Shown here: positions 17,667 to 26,385 of the stretch, in pieces
Numbering within the stretch: position 1 is the stretch's first letter
Layout: the number at the start of each line of letters is the position of its first letter
Assembly: GCF_037949795.1 (NCBI RefSeq)
Contig: NZ_CP149934.1
Span: 186,001-250,000, forward strand
DNA: 64,000 bases
Direction of reading: 5' to 3'
DNA from: Thioclava sp. GXIMD2076
GTDB lineage: Bacteria; Pseudomonadota; Alphaproteobacteria; Rhodobacterales; Rhodobacteraceae
The notes under the pieces: generated by a model
Databases searched by the model: none
Seen by the model: the letters and a program-made list of their open reading frames with translations, nothing else
What the model was told of the DNA's origin: nothing
Translations under genes and position numbers: made by a program

Positions 17667-18863
17667 TTACCTGAAAACCGGCGGCACGCGCTCGCGGTCG
17701 CCGGCCCAGTCGGGCAGGGCCATCCTGAACAGGTGGAAGGGCGGCTCGATCATGTTCTTGCCGTCGGGCCCGCGATTGGCGGCCAGTCGTCCGGTCTGCG
17801 GGATCGGAACATAAAGCGCGCGGTCATCGCTGATTACCATCGCATCCGGACCCCAGAGCCGGTCATCCTGTGCCAGAACGCGCAAGGTTCCGTCGGGCGA
17901 GAGCACCGTGATCCGGGGGCGGTCCATCTCGGCCATATAGAGATTGCCCTTGCTATCCATCGCGGTGCCCACGAGCGGTGGCGTGTCATAGACAAATTCC
18001 ACCTGTTTCTCGAGATCTGCCTCGGACAGGGTCTCATCGCGCAGCGCCTTGGTGGGCACACGGTAGAGCGGGCCGCTCAGCGGTTGGTAATAGAGCCATT
18101 GCCCGTCCGGGGAGATCTCGATCGGATCGGAATGGACCTGTATCTGCGCGCCCTGCGGATTGGTCAGGATCTGGCCTTTCTCGCCGATGGGCGGGCGCTG
18201 GGGATTTGCGGTGACCGAGACATGCGCGTCGAGCCTGCGCAGCGCCTTGCCGGTCTCGAGGTTGACGATCACGATCCCGCCCAGACCGGAATCGGTGAAA
18301 TAGGCGTTTTCCGCATCAAGGCGCAGATCATTGAGCGAGCCGCCCTCCGGCAGGATATCGGGGCCGAGCACGATCTTGCGCAGGAGCTTGCCGGCCTTGG
18401 TGTCGAATTGTAGCACCTTGGCCGCGGCCTCATCGACCTTCGGCCCGAAGAACGGTGTCCCCTGATCAACCGCCCAGAGCGTGTCGTCATCGAAAATATG
18501 GATCGTGTTGACATTTACCAGCGCCTCGCCGGTGGGCGCGTCGGGGGTCCAGGTGTTCCACGCGCCTCCCGGAAAGGCGCGTAGCGTATCGGACTGCGGG
18601 TCGAGAACCGCGATACCGGGTGTCGCCTCGTAGCCGGTCCAGCGCGGCAGACCGAGAAAGATCGTGCCGTCACTGGTGAGCGCCGCGGCATTGGCGAGCC
18701 ACGGATAGGTCCCGACCTCGGTCAGGGGCGCACCGGCCTTTGCGCCATAATCGATCGGGGCGGGGCTCACGCTCTGGGCGATGGTCTGGGTTGGTAGGAA
18801 GGACGCCATGAGCAGGCTCATGATCGTGAGCGGACGGGTCCAGTGTGAGAGCGGATTTTGCAT
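17667..18863 (-). CDS. Secreted Yellow/major-royal-jelly-like beta-propeller protein
   Basis: 398 aa from the ATG at 18863, with AGGAGG just upstream. The signal peptide ends near T-I-A-Q-S. The body has the repeated strand patterns of the MRJP/Yellow family, such as L-P-R-W near 80, N-D-L-R-L-D near 205, a D-S-G-L-G-G-I-V-I-V segment, and M-D-S-K-G-N-L-Y near 300. Bacterial members are periplasmic propellers of uncertain role, sometimes lactonase-like. Being beside a periplasmic sugar dehydrogenase, a lactone-related role is conceivable but unproven. The gap 17376-17666 upstream of the dehydrogenase operon shows no gene. Confidence 0.82.
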   Translation of the reverse strand: MQNPLSHWTRPLTIMSLLMASFLPTQTIAQSVSPAPIDYGAKAGAPLTEVGTYPWLANAAALTSDGTIFLGLPRWTGYEATPGIAVLDPQSDTLRAFPGGAWNTWTPDAPTGEALVNVNTIHIFDDDTLWAVDQGTPFFGPKVDEAAAKVLQFDTKAGKLLRKIVLGPDILPEGGSLNDLRLDAENAYFTDSGLGGIVIVNLETGKALRRLDAHVSVTANPQRPPIGEKGQILTNPQGAQIQVHSDPIEISPDGQWLYYQPLSGPLYRVPTKALRDETLSEADLEKQVEFVYDTPPLVGTAMDSKGNLYMAEMDRPRITVLSPDGTLRVLAQDDRLWGPDAMVISDDRALYVPIPQTGRLAANRGPDGKNMIEPPFHLFRMALPDWAGDRERVPPVFR

Positions 18864-19163
18864 CGGGTTCCTCCTGAAAATGACATGGCCCGATCGCCGT
18901 GTAGGGGCATGATCTGGCGTGGCCTGTCGGGGGGACCCGTAAAAATGCTTCTTGCGCAAGGGGATGGTCCCCCGCGCGATAAAGATGGTTTGTCCGGCGC
19001 TTATGTCGGATGCCGAAATCTGAAAGCGAAACAGGGTCCTCCCCGAACCTGTTCCTGCACCCCCTCCCAAGGGCACAACGTGAAGCTGTATCCTGCATCG
19101 CCCTTTGTCAACGCCAAAACGCGCCCCGTTCGGGGGCGCGCGTCTGGGCATCTCGTTGGGAGG

Positions 19164-20639
19164 TCAGGCGGACAGCATGGCCTCGGCTTCGATCTCCACG
19201 CGGTAGGGCCCGATGAGTCTGGCGACCTGCAACAGGGTGTTGGCGGGAGGGTGTTGGGCAAAGAAGCGGCCATGGGCGCGCGAGACCGCCTCGCAATCTT
19301 CCGCATCGGTCAGATAGATGCGCGTGCGCACTACATGTTCGGGACCTGCGCCATGCGCGCGCAGCGCCGCGACGATCTTGTCGAGGATATAGGTCGTCTG
19401 TGCGCCCGCATTGTCGGGCGCGATCGCATGATCGGCGCCATGCGTGGCCGTAGTGCCCGACACCAGAATACGCTCGCCGACCCTCACCGCGCGGCAATAG
19501 CCCGCGATAGGCTCCCATCTGGACCCCGAGAAGACCCGCGCACGGTCGGGCAGATTAGGGTCGGGCAGCGCCGGATGGAGGGGGGCGATGGAATTGAGAT
19601 GATGGGAAAGATCGCCGGACGCGGTCAGGAACGGCGGCTTACGGTATTCGTCGCCGCAATCGCCGGGCACCATCTTCATCCGCGCAAACACCGCTTCGAG
19701 GCGGGCGCGATCTTCGTCATCGAGGGCAAAGCCGAAGATCTGCAGGTTATCCGCGCGATGCTCGGCCTCTGTAATGCGGGCGCCGATGATGGTCGCGGCA
19801 ACCGAAGGCGTTTCCAGCACCCAGGCAGAGGCGACATTCGAAAGAGAGACCCCGTGTTTGCGCCCGATCTCGTGGGCCGCCGCCAGAAGGTCCTGAAATG
19901 TCGCCCATCCTCCCGCCGCATCGATGAAACGCTTGTATTTCATCCGGCTCCAGTCGGTGATCTCGGTGGGTTCGGGCTGGCCCAGCCATTTCTCCGAGAT
20001 AAACCCGCCGCAAAGCGTGCCATAGGCCAGAAGCTTCACATCATAGCGGGCGCAAAGATCGGTCAGCGCCCCTGCCGCACGGCGGTCGACGAGCGAGAAA
20101 CTCACCTGATTGGAGACGATCTCGATCCCCTCGGCCAGCGCCAGCTCCAGATGGGCCGCATCGAAATTGGTCACACCGATCGCGCCGATCAGCCCCTCCT
20201 GCCGCAGCGCCTCGATCTCGCGCAGCGCATCGAGCCAGCGCGGGTCCTCGAAGCTCCACCAGTGGAATTGCAGGAGGTCGATACGCGAGGTCCGCATCCG
20301 CTCGAGCCGTTCGACAATCCCCGCCCGCACGATCTCGGGCGTCATCGGGCCCGGTTCGGGGCACCATTTGGTGAAGGCACGCACGCCGCCCATGCCGGCC
20401 CGATTGGTTAATTCGCCCGTGATGATCTCGGCGCTACCATAATGGTCGGCCATATCGAATGTGTCGAACCCCGCTTTGGCATAGGCCTCAAGCTGGTTGG
20501 CCGCCAGCACCGGGTCAAGCGTCGTGCCGTCCTTTTCCAGATCGGCCACCTGCCATAAGCCGCAGACAAGCCGCGCAATATTCAATCCCGGCGCCAGATC
20601 GATGCGTGGCAGGGGGGTGGAGAAAGAGCTGTCAGGCAT
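19164..20639 (-). CDS. Aldo/keto reductase fused to a C-terminal RidA-like domain
   Basis: 491 aa. Residues ~15-335 are an aldo/keto reductase barrel with the catalytic tetrad Asp65, Tyr67, Lys91 and His126 (F-H-W-W). A linker of ~30 residues follows. Residues ~370-491 form a YjgF/RidA domain (V-L-V-S-G-T-T-A near 400, E-I-E-A-E-A-M at the end). The Arg that marks imine-deaminating RidA (A-R-S in E. coli) is Asn here (P-P-A-N-T), so plain RidA activity is doubtful. The ATG at 20639 overlaps the stop of the ABC permease by 8 bp. It is last in a liv-type operon and resembles the second aldo/keto reductase at 25280. NADPH-dependent reduction of a carbonyl from the imported compound is the likely job. 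Confidence 0.88.
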   Translation of the reverse strand: MPDSSFSTPLPRIDLAPGLNIARLVCGLWQVADLEKDGTTLDPVLAANQLEAYAKAGFDTFDMADHYGSAEIITGELTNRAGMGGVRAFTKWCPEPGPMTPEIVRAGIVERLERMRTSRIDLLQFHWWSFEDPRWLDALREIEALRQEGLIGAIGVTNFDAAHLELALAEGIEIVSNQVSFSLVDRRAAGALTDLCARYDVKLLAYGTLCGGFISEKWLGQPEPTEITDWSRMKYKRFIDAAGGWATFQDLLAAAHEIGRKHGVSLSNVASAWVLETPSVAATIIGARITEAEHRADNLQIFGFALDDEDRARLEAVFARMKMVPGDCGDEYRKPPFLTASGDLSHHLNSIAPLHPALPDPNLPDRARVFSGSRWEPIAGYCRAVRVGERILVSGTTATHGADHAIAPDNAGAQTTYILDKIVAALRAHGAGPEHVVRTRIYLTDAEDCEAVSRAHGRFFAQHPPANTLLQVARLIGPYRVEIEAEAMLSA

Positions 20640-21636
20640 TGGTTTTGGATCCTTTGGAGTGAGTGCCTTTGGAGAGCGAGGCTTTGGAAAACAGGGCAGG
20701 ACGACGCGCGCGCAAAGTCCCCGCCTCGCCCAGGAGCCCGCGCGGACGCAGCAGGAGCACGGCACAGAGCGCCACCCCGATCATGACGATCTGCAGCGAG
20801 GCGGCACGGGCCTGCGCCTCGGGCGGGAAAAGCGCACTGACGGCAGATCCCGAGAGCGCCCAGATCGCCCAGACGAGCACTGCGCCCAGAATGGCGCCGC
20901 GCATATTGCCGGAGCCACCTACGATGAGCATGGTCCAGACCTGGAAGGTCAGGATGGGCAGATAGTTGTCCGGCGCGATGAAGCCGATGAAATGGGCCTG
21001 TGCCGCACCGCCTAGCCCCATGAAGAAGCCGCCGATGGCAAAGGCCTGCAGGCGGTAGGTCACGGGGTTCTTGCCAAGCGCACGCGCGGCGGTCTCGTCC
21101 TCGCGCAGCGCCCGCAGCACGCGGCCCCAGGGCGAGCGCACCAGATGCTCGAGCACCAGATAGCTCAGGAGCACCGTCGCTAGCATTACGCCAAGATTGG
21201 CCAGTGTGAAAAGGTTGGCGTGACTTTGCAGGATGCCGAAGGGACGGGGGATGAAGCCGATGCCGAAGGGCCCGCCGGTGACCCCCTCCAGATTGAGAAG
21301 CGCCAGCTGGATGACAACGGCGGCACCGAATGTGGCAATCGCCAGATAGTCGGCCCGCAGACGCAGTGTCAGCGCTCCGAGAAGGAAGCATAAAACACCC
21401 GCCGCCAGCCCGCCGCCCAGCCAGCCGATCAGGATCGGCAGGCCGAAGCCGCCGAGCCGTCCGTCGATGGCGGGGGTGGTCAGCAGCGCCGAGACATAAG
21501 CACCCACGGCCACAAAGCCCGCGATCCCCACGTTGAACAGCCCCGTCTGCCCCCATTGCAGGTTCAGCCCCAGACAGATGACGGCATAGGTCAGCGCCAT
21601 GGTCAGGAAGAAGGCGGCGTATATCAGAAGATCCAT
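20632..21636 (-). CDS. livM: ABC transporter permease, LivM type
   Basis: 334 aa. The start at 21636 shares its A with the stop of livH (TGATG). About 9-10 membrane segments and family motifs are present: N-L-Q-W-G-Q-T-G-L-F-N-V-G and the EAA-like A-L-R-E-D-E-T-A-A-R-A-L-G-K loop. It is the second inner-membrane permease of a branched-chain-amino-acid-type importer. The C-terminal ~25 residues are basic and repetitive (lysine/serine-rich). Substrates of this family include amides, urea and aromatic acids as well as amino acids. Confidence 0.9.
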   Translation of the reverse strand: MDLLIYAAFFLTMALTYAVICLGLNLQWGQTGLFNVGIAGFVAVGAYVSALLTTPAIDGRLGGFGLPILIGWLGGGLAAGVLCFLLGALTLRLRADYLAIATFGAAVVIQLALLNLEGVTGGPFGIGFIPRPFGILQSHANLFTLANLGVMLATVLLSYLVLEHLVRSPWGRVLRALREDETAARALGKNPVTYRLQAFAIGGFFMGLGGAAQAHFIGFIAPDNYLPILTFQVWTMLIVGGSGNMRGAILGAVLVWAIWALSGSAVSALFPPEAQARAASLQIVMIGVALCAVLLLRPRGLLGEAGTLRARRPALFSKASLSKGTHSKGSKTNA

Positions 21637-22550
21637 CAGGCCATTGCCTTTCCGAAAATACCCTGCGGGCGCAGGAGAAGCACCGCAACAAGGATGACAA
21701 AGGAGACCGCCGCCCGCCATTCGGCACCGATGATCTGCACGGTGAAGGCCTCGGCCAGCCCGACCATGAGGCCTGCCAGCATGGCGCCTGGCACAGAGCC
21801 TATCCCGCCCAGAATGGCGGCGGCAAAGAGCGGCAGCAGCAGGTCATGGCCCATGGTGGGCCGGATCTGCACGACGACCCCCGACATGATCCCCCCGATG
21901 GCGGCAAGCCCCGCACCGAGGATCCAGACCATGCGGATGACCCCGCGCGCATCAATGCCGACAAGAGCGGCCAGCTGCGGATTTTCCGACACGGCGCGCA
22001 TGGCGCGCCCTGCGGCGCTGCGCGTGAGCACCAGGTGCACCGCGATCACCAGCACAACGCCCAGCCCCACCACAAGCATCTGGTCGGGCGTGGCCCTGAG
22101 GCCCGGCAGGATCTCGCGGCTGATCTGCAGCGCATTGGTGAAATATTGCGGGCTCGAGGTATAGGCGAATTCGATGAGGTTGCGCAGGGCGAGCGCCGCA
22201 CCGAAAGAGGCCATGACCAGAATGATCGTGGCCGCTCCCGAGCGCCGGAGCCGCTCGAACAGCAGCCAGTCGGTGGCCAATGTCAGCGCGGCGGTGGCGA
22301 GGATCGATCCGGCCATGGCAATAGGCACCGACCAGCCGAAGCTGAACGGCCCGATAGGCGTGCCGAGTGCGGGCAGCATCGCGCCAAGCGCCGCGCTGAT
22401 GGTGAGCGCCAGATAGGCACCCCAGCTGAGGAGTTCGCCATGGGCGAAATTGGCAAAGCGCAGGATGGAATAGGTGAGTGTGACGCCGATCGCGCCAAGG
22501 CCGATGATTGCCCCGTTCACGAGGCCGTCCATGACAGGTTGCAATATCAT
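21636..22550 (-). CDS. livH: ABC transporter permease, LivH type
   Basis: 304 aa with about 8 membrane segments. Conserved signs: G-A-I-G-V-T-L-T-Y-S-I-L-R-F-A-N-F-A-H-G-E near 20-40, the EAA-like G-R-A-M-R-A-V-S-E-N-P near 190, and G-G-I-G-S-V-P-G-A near 255. It pairs with LivM and overlaps livF by 4 bp. Confidence 0.92.
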   Translation of the reverse strand: MILQPVMDGLVNGAIIGLGAIGVTLTYSILRFANFAHGELLSWGAYLALTISAALGAMLPALGTPIGPFSFGWSVPIAMAGSILATAALTLATDWLLFERLRRSGAATIILVMASFGAALALRNLIEFAYTSSPQYFTNALQISREILPGLRATPDQMLVVGLGVVLVIAVHLVLTRSAAGRAMRAVSENPQLAALVGIDARGVIRMVWILGAGLAAIGGIMSGVVVQIRPTMGHDLLLPLFAAAILGGIGSVPGAMLAGLMVGLAEAFTVQIIGAEWRAAVSFVILVAVLLLRPQGIFGKAMA

Positions 22551-23293
22551 AGCGCGCCCTCCCTCGCGGGGGCGGCGGCATGGCCACCCAGATAAAGATC
22601 GGCCACCACCGGATCATTGGCCAGAAGGTCCGAGGGCGCATCATGGGCCACACGACCCTCGACCAGAATGACCCCGCGGCTGGCAATTCCCAGCCCCGCG
22701 CGGACATTCTGCTCGACCAGCAGGATGGTGATGCCGGTCTCGTTGATGGCGCGCAGGCGGTCGAACACATCCGCCACCATCAGGGGCGAGAGCCCTGCCG
22801 AGGGCTCGTCGAGGATCAGCACCTGCGGGTCCACGATCATCGCGCGCGCCACGGCCAGCATCTGGCGTTGCCCGCCCGAGAGGCTACCCGCGCGGGTGGC
22901 GGGGCGACGGGCCAGATCGGGGAAGGTCTCCATCATCGCGGCCATCCGTTCCGCCCGCTCTGCCTTTGGAAGGATCTGCGCGGCAAGCTGCAGGTTCTCG
23001 CGTATGCTCATCTGGGCGAAGATGTTCTCGGTCTGCGGCACGAAGGCCAGCCTGTGGCGCAGCCGCAGATGGGCGGGCAGTCTGGAGATCTCCTCGCCGT
23101 AGAGCTTGATCGCCCCCTCATGGACGGGCACCAGACCCGCGATAGTCTTGACCAGCGTCGATTTTCCCGCCCCGTTGGGGCCAAGCAGCACCACGAACTC
23201 GCCTTCGCCCACAACCAGATCCACGCCTTTGAGGATCGGCAGATCGGGCTGGTAGCCGGCGTGCAGGCCACGGATACGCAACACATCTTTCAT
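22547..23293 (-). CDS. livF: ABC transporter ATPase, LivF type
   Basis: 248 aa from the ATG at 23293, which overlaps the livG stop (ATGA). Walker A G-P-N-G-A-G-K-S-T, signature L-S-G-G-Q, Walker B L-I-L-D-E-P-S-A-G-L-S-P are all intact. The Q-loop region F-V-P-Q-T-E-N-I-F is typical of LivF. Drives import with LivG. Confidence 0.93.
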   Translation of the reverse strand: MKDVLRIRGLHAGYQPDLPILKGVDLVVGEGEFVVLLGPNGAGKSTLVKTIAGLVPVHEGAIKLYGEEISRLPAHLRLRHRLAFVPQTENIFAQMSIRENLQLAAQILPKAERAERMAAMMETFPDLARRPATRAGSLSGGQRQMLAVARAMIVDPQVLILDEPSAGLSPLMVADVFDRLRAINETGITILLVEQNVRAGLGIASRGVILVEGRVAHDAPSDLLANDPVVADLYLGGHAAAPAREGAL

Positions 23294-24066
23294 GCGGCAT
23301 CTCCCAGATAGGCGCGGATGACCTGTGGCTCGCGGATCACCGCGTCGGGGGCGCCCTTTGCCAGCTCGGCACCCTGCGCCATCACCACTACGCGCGAGCA
23401 TAGCCGCGCCACCATATCCATATTGTGCTCGATCAGCAGGATCGAGACGCCCTGCGCATTCAGCGCGACGATCCGGCCCATGATCTCCTCGAGAAGGCTC
23501 GGGTTCACTCCGGCGGCGGGCTCGTCGAGCAGGAGCACCTTGGGATCGGCCATCAGCAGGCGCGCGAGTTCCAGCAGCTTGCGCTGCCCGCCCGAAAGCA
23601 CCCGCGCGGGCTGATCCACCAGATGGCCTAGCAGCAGGAACTCGATGATCTGGCGGGCTTTCTCCAGCGCGCGGGCCTCGTCACGGCGCGCGGCCCCCAG
23701 CCGGAAGGCCGCCCCCCAGACGCTTTCGCCACTCTGTCTTTGCGCCCCGCACAGAACATTTTCCAGCACTGTCATCTCGGGGAAGGGGCGCGGGATCTGG
23801 AAGCTGCGGCCCAGGCCGCGGCCCAGCCGCTTCTCGGCCCCTTCGCGGGTCACGTCATGTCCCGCAAGCTCGATCCGCCCCGAAGAGGGCGGCAGCGCGC
23901 CCGCCAGCATATTGAACATCGTGGTCTTTCCGGCCCCGTTAGGGCCGATCAGGCCGAGCAACTCGCCGGGATGGAGCGACAGGGACATATTGTCCACGGC
24001 GCGCACCCCCTGAAAGCTCCGGCTGAGACCATGGGCGGCAAGCACCGCCTCTCGGGTCTGGTCCAT
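23290..24066 (-). CDS. livG: ABC transporter ATPase, LivG type
   Basis: 258 aa from the ATG at 24066 with AGGGAAG upstream. Walker A G-P-N-G-A-G-K-T-T, L-S-G-G-Q and Walker B L-L-L-D-E-P-A-A-G-V-N-P are intact. G-R-S-F-Q-I-P-R-P-F is characteristic of LivG. It is the first gene of the leftward operon; the binding protein lies apart, at the end of the rightward operon (26386). Confidence 0.93.
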   Translation of the reverse strand: MDQTREAVLAAHGLSRSFQGVRAVDNMSLSLHPGELLGLIGPNGAGKTTMFNMLAGALPPSSGRIELAGHDVTREGAEKRLGRGLGRSFQIPRPFPEMTVLENVLCGAQRQSGESVWGAAFRLGAARRDEARALEKARQIIEFLLLGHLVDQPARVLSGGQRKLLELARLLMADPKVLLLDEPAAGVNPSLLEEIMGRIVALNAQGVSILLIEHNMDMVARLCSRVVVMAQGAELAKGAPDAVIREPQVIRAYLGDAA

Positions 24067-24128
24067 TCCATCTTCCCTGTTGCTGCCGGAATCGCCGCGC
24101 ATTTAGGCAGGGGTTCCGGTTTCATTAT

Positions 24129-24144
24129 ATCTTTGATCAAAGAT
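24129..24144. promoter_or_regulatory. 16-bp perfect palindrome in the divergent promoter region
   Basis: ATCTTTGATCAAAGAT is fully self-complementary. It lies between the divergent livG and gntR genes, 69 bp before the GntR start. GntR/FCD regulators bind short palindromes near their own gene, so this is the best operator candidate for the locus. Binding is inferred. Confidence 0.65.
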
Positions 24145-24212
24145 CATTGACAGATTTCGCCATGGCAAGTCAAAAAGGTGAAATATCCTTGGTTGATGAT
24201 GCGGGAGATTAA

Positions 24213-24944
24213 ATGGACAGCACTTCGCCCATTGCGGGGCCACCCGAGACCGCCGTGCCGGGCCTTGCGCGGGTCGGCCGCGCCTCGTTGCAGACCCGCG
24301 TCTATGACGAGCTGACCCGATCGCTGACCCATGGTGCTTTTGCGGCGGGGCAGGTGCTCAGGATGCAGGCGCTGGCCGACACGATGGGTGTCTCGATCAT
24401 GCCGGTGCGCGAGGCGTTGGGGCGGCTGGCCACCGAGCGCGCACTCGAGATCATGCCCAACCGCTCGGCGCGTGTGCCGCTGATCACCGAGGAGCGGTTG
24501 ACCGATCTGGCGCGGGCGCGCTGTCTGGTGGAGGGCGAACTGGTGCGGATGGCCGTCCCTAGGCTGACCCCCGAGGACTGGGCCGTGCTGCGCGCCCAGA
24601 CTGCCGAATGCGAGACCGCCTTCAACCGTCTCGACGAGGAACATGCCAGCCAGACTTCGCAGCTCAATCACCAGTTCCATTTCACCATTTACGGGGCGGC
24701 GGGCTCCGATGTGTTGCTGCCGATCGTGCGCAGCCTGTGGATGCAGTCGGGCCCCTGTGTGCGCGCCTCGGCCATCATTTACGGGCGCAACCCCTCGCTG
24801 ACGGCGGTGCATCACCATTGGGCGCTGATCGAGGCGCTGGAGGCACGCGATGCCGAGGCGGCGGTGCGTGCGCTCCATGCCGATATCACCCAGTCCTTCG
24901 CGCTGATCCGCGAGGATATGCGAAAGGCGGCAGGCGATGGATGA
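24213..24944 (+). CDS. GntR-family regulator (FadR/FCD subfamily)
   Basis: 243 aa. The N-terminal winged helix runs from about 28 to 95 (V-Y-D-E-L-T-R-S-L near 30, M-P-V-R-E-A-L-G-R-L in the recognition helix). The rest is an all-helical FCD domain with the metal/effector ligands spread over C-L-V-E-G-E, H-x-F-H and H-H-x-W. Such proteins usually repress a catabolic operon until its substrate or an intermediate binds. Its position between the two arms suggests it controls both. Its stop overlaps the next gene by 8 bp. Confidence 0.9.
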   Translation: MDSTSPIAGPPETAVPGLARVGRASLQTRVYDELTRSLTHGAFAAGQVLRMQALADTMGVSIMPVREALGRLATERALEIMPNRSARVPLITEERLTDLARARCLVEGELVRMAVPRLTPEDWAVLRAQTAECETAFNRLDEEHASQTSQLNHQFHFTIYGAAGSDVLLPIVRSLWMQSGPCVRASAIIYGRNPSLTAVHHHWALIEALEARDAEAAVRALHADITQSFALIREDMRKAAGDG

Positions 24945-25278
24945 TACATTCGAGCTCTGGGACCTGCGGGTCGAGGTGACGGCTCCCGAGGGCGGCGCGA
25001 TCTATTGCAACGCCAAGCGCGGCGATTATTTCGAGCTGCGCGGCGAGATGCTCCATCTGCCGCCCGGACAGGGGTTCTCGATCTACTCGCTGTCTGCCGT
25101 GCTGCCGCTGCTGGCGGCCAAACAGCGCCAGACCCACCCCAATGACTGGATGAGCACCGATGCCGAGGTGGCCTGTCCCGACCCGAACTGTTCCACCCGT
25201 TTCCGGATTACCCGTTTGGGCAAACGGCGCTTCAGCCATGCCCAGACCACCGCCGTATCTCTGATAAAGGATGACTGA
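24937..25278 (+). CDS. TIGR04076 family protein
   Basis: 113 aa, soluble. Matches the pattern of the TIGR04076 family: W-D-L-R-V-E-V near 8, G-D-Y-F-E-L near 29, L-P-L-L-A-A-K-Q near 56, W-M at 71-72, and C-P-D-P-N-C near 80. The biochemical role is not known. It is sandwiched between regulator and aldo/keto reductase with overlapping ends, so it is very likely part of the pathway. Confidence 0.75.
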   Translation: MDDTFELWDLRVEVTAPEGGAIYCNAKRGDYFELRGEMLHLPPGQGFSIYSLSAVLPLLAAKQRQTHPNDWMSTDAEVACPDPNCSTRFRITRLGKRRFSHAQTTAVSLIKDD

Positions 25279-25279
25279 C

Positions 25280-26335
25280 ATGACCCTCCCCCGCGCCACA
25301 CTCGGCCCAGGCTACGAGATTTCCCGCGTGATCCGTGGCGGCTGGCAGCTGGCGGGCGGACATGGCGCGATCGATCAGGCAGAGGCGGTGGAGGATCTGG
25401 TCGCCACCGCGCAGGCCGGCATCACCACCTTCGATTGCGCCGATATCTATACCGGCGTCGAGGAGATCATCGGCGCCTTCCGCCGCTCCTATGCCAGCCG
25501 GTTCGGGGCAGAGTCGCTCGGCCAGATCCGCGTCCATACCAAATGCGTGCCCGATCTCGACAAGCTGGCCCGCCTCACGCGCCCGATGCTGCGGGAAACC
25601 GTGGCGCGTTCGGCGCAGCGGCTCGGGGTCGAGCGACTCGATCTGGTGCAGTTCCATTGGTGGGATTACGCACAGGGCGACTGGCTCGAAGCGGCATCTT
25701 GGCTCAGGGAGTTTCAGGACGAGGGGCTGATCCATCTTCTATCGGGGACCAATTTCGGCACCGATCAGGTGGCAGCGATGTTCGGGGCGGGGATCCGTCT
25801 GGCCACGCTCCAGACCCAGTATTCGCTCCTCGACCTGCGCCCCGAAAAGCGGATGGCCGCTCTGGCCGCGCGCGAGGGGATGCAGTTTTTGTGCTATGGC
25901 ACCGTGGCGGGCGGATTCCTGTCGGACCGCTGGCTGGGCCGGCCCGATCCCAAGGGCGAGATGGAGAACCGCTCGCTCACGAAATACCATCTGATCATCG
26001 AGGATTTCGGCGGCTGGGATCTGTTCCAGAGCCTGCTCGGATGTCTGCGCACCGTTGCCGACCGTCACCGGAGCGATATCGCGACCGTGGCCTCGGCGGT
26101 GATGCTGACCCGCCCGCAGGTGGCAGGGGTCATCGTGGGCGCGCGCAACCGTGCGCATCTGGCGGCCAATCTGCGGATCGGGACGCTGGCGCTCTCGCCC
26201 GAGGATCTGGCCGCGATCGAGGCGGTGCTGGCGCAATCCGTCCCGCTCGAGGGCGATGTCTACGAACTCGAGCGGGACCGTCACGGCCGCCACGGCGCCA
26301 TCATGAAATACAATCTCAATAAAGAAGAGGCCTGA
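25280..26335 (+). CDS. Aldo/keto reductase, paralogue of the fused reductase at 19164
   Basis: 351 aa from the ATG at 25280, which has AAGGA 8 bases upstream; an ATG at 25271 overlaps the previous gene but lacks this. The catalytic tetrad is complete: Asp55, Tyr57, Lys88, His126 (F-H-W-W). It shares many segments with the AKR half of the fusion protein, such as W-L-G-x-P, G-G-F-L/I-S, Y-G-T and the F-x-G-W pattern, so the two are paralogues on either arm of one locus. The last ~25 residues are rich in Arg/His. Probably a second carbonyl reduction or dehydrogenation step. Confidence 0.88.
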   Translation: MTLPRATLGPGYEISRVIRGGWQLAGGHGAIDQAEAVEDLVATAQAGITTFDCADIYTGVEEIIGAFRRSYASRFGAESLGQIRVHTKCVPDLDKLARLTRPMLRETVARSAQRLGVERLDLVQFHWWDYAQGDWLEAASWLREFQDEGLIHLLSGTNFGTDQVAAMFGAGIRLATLQTQYSLLDLRPEKRMAALAAREGMQFLCYGTVAGGFLSDRWLGRPDPKGEMENRSLTKYHLIIEDFGGWDLFQSLLGCLRTVADRHRSDIATVASAVMLTRPQVAGVIVGARNRAHLAANLRIGTLALSPEDLAAIEAVLAQSVPLEGDVYELERDRHGRHGAIMKYNLNKEEA

Positions 26336-26385
26336 GCCTCCGATCCCCGCCCGACAAAGGGCATTTCCAACAGGAGTTGACTGAT

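Noticed and set aside
20582..21727. A second - frame across the LivM permease
   Set aside because: The overlapping frame 20632-21636 has membrane segments and LivM motifs and starts exactly at the livH stop; the other frame has neither.
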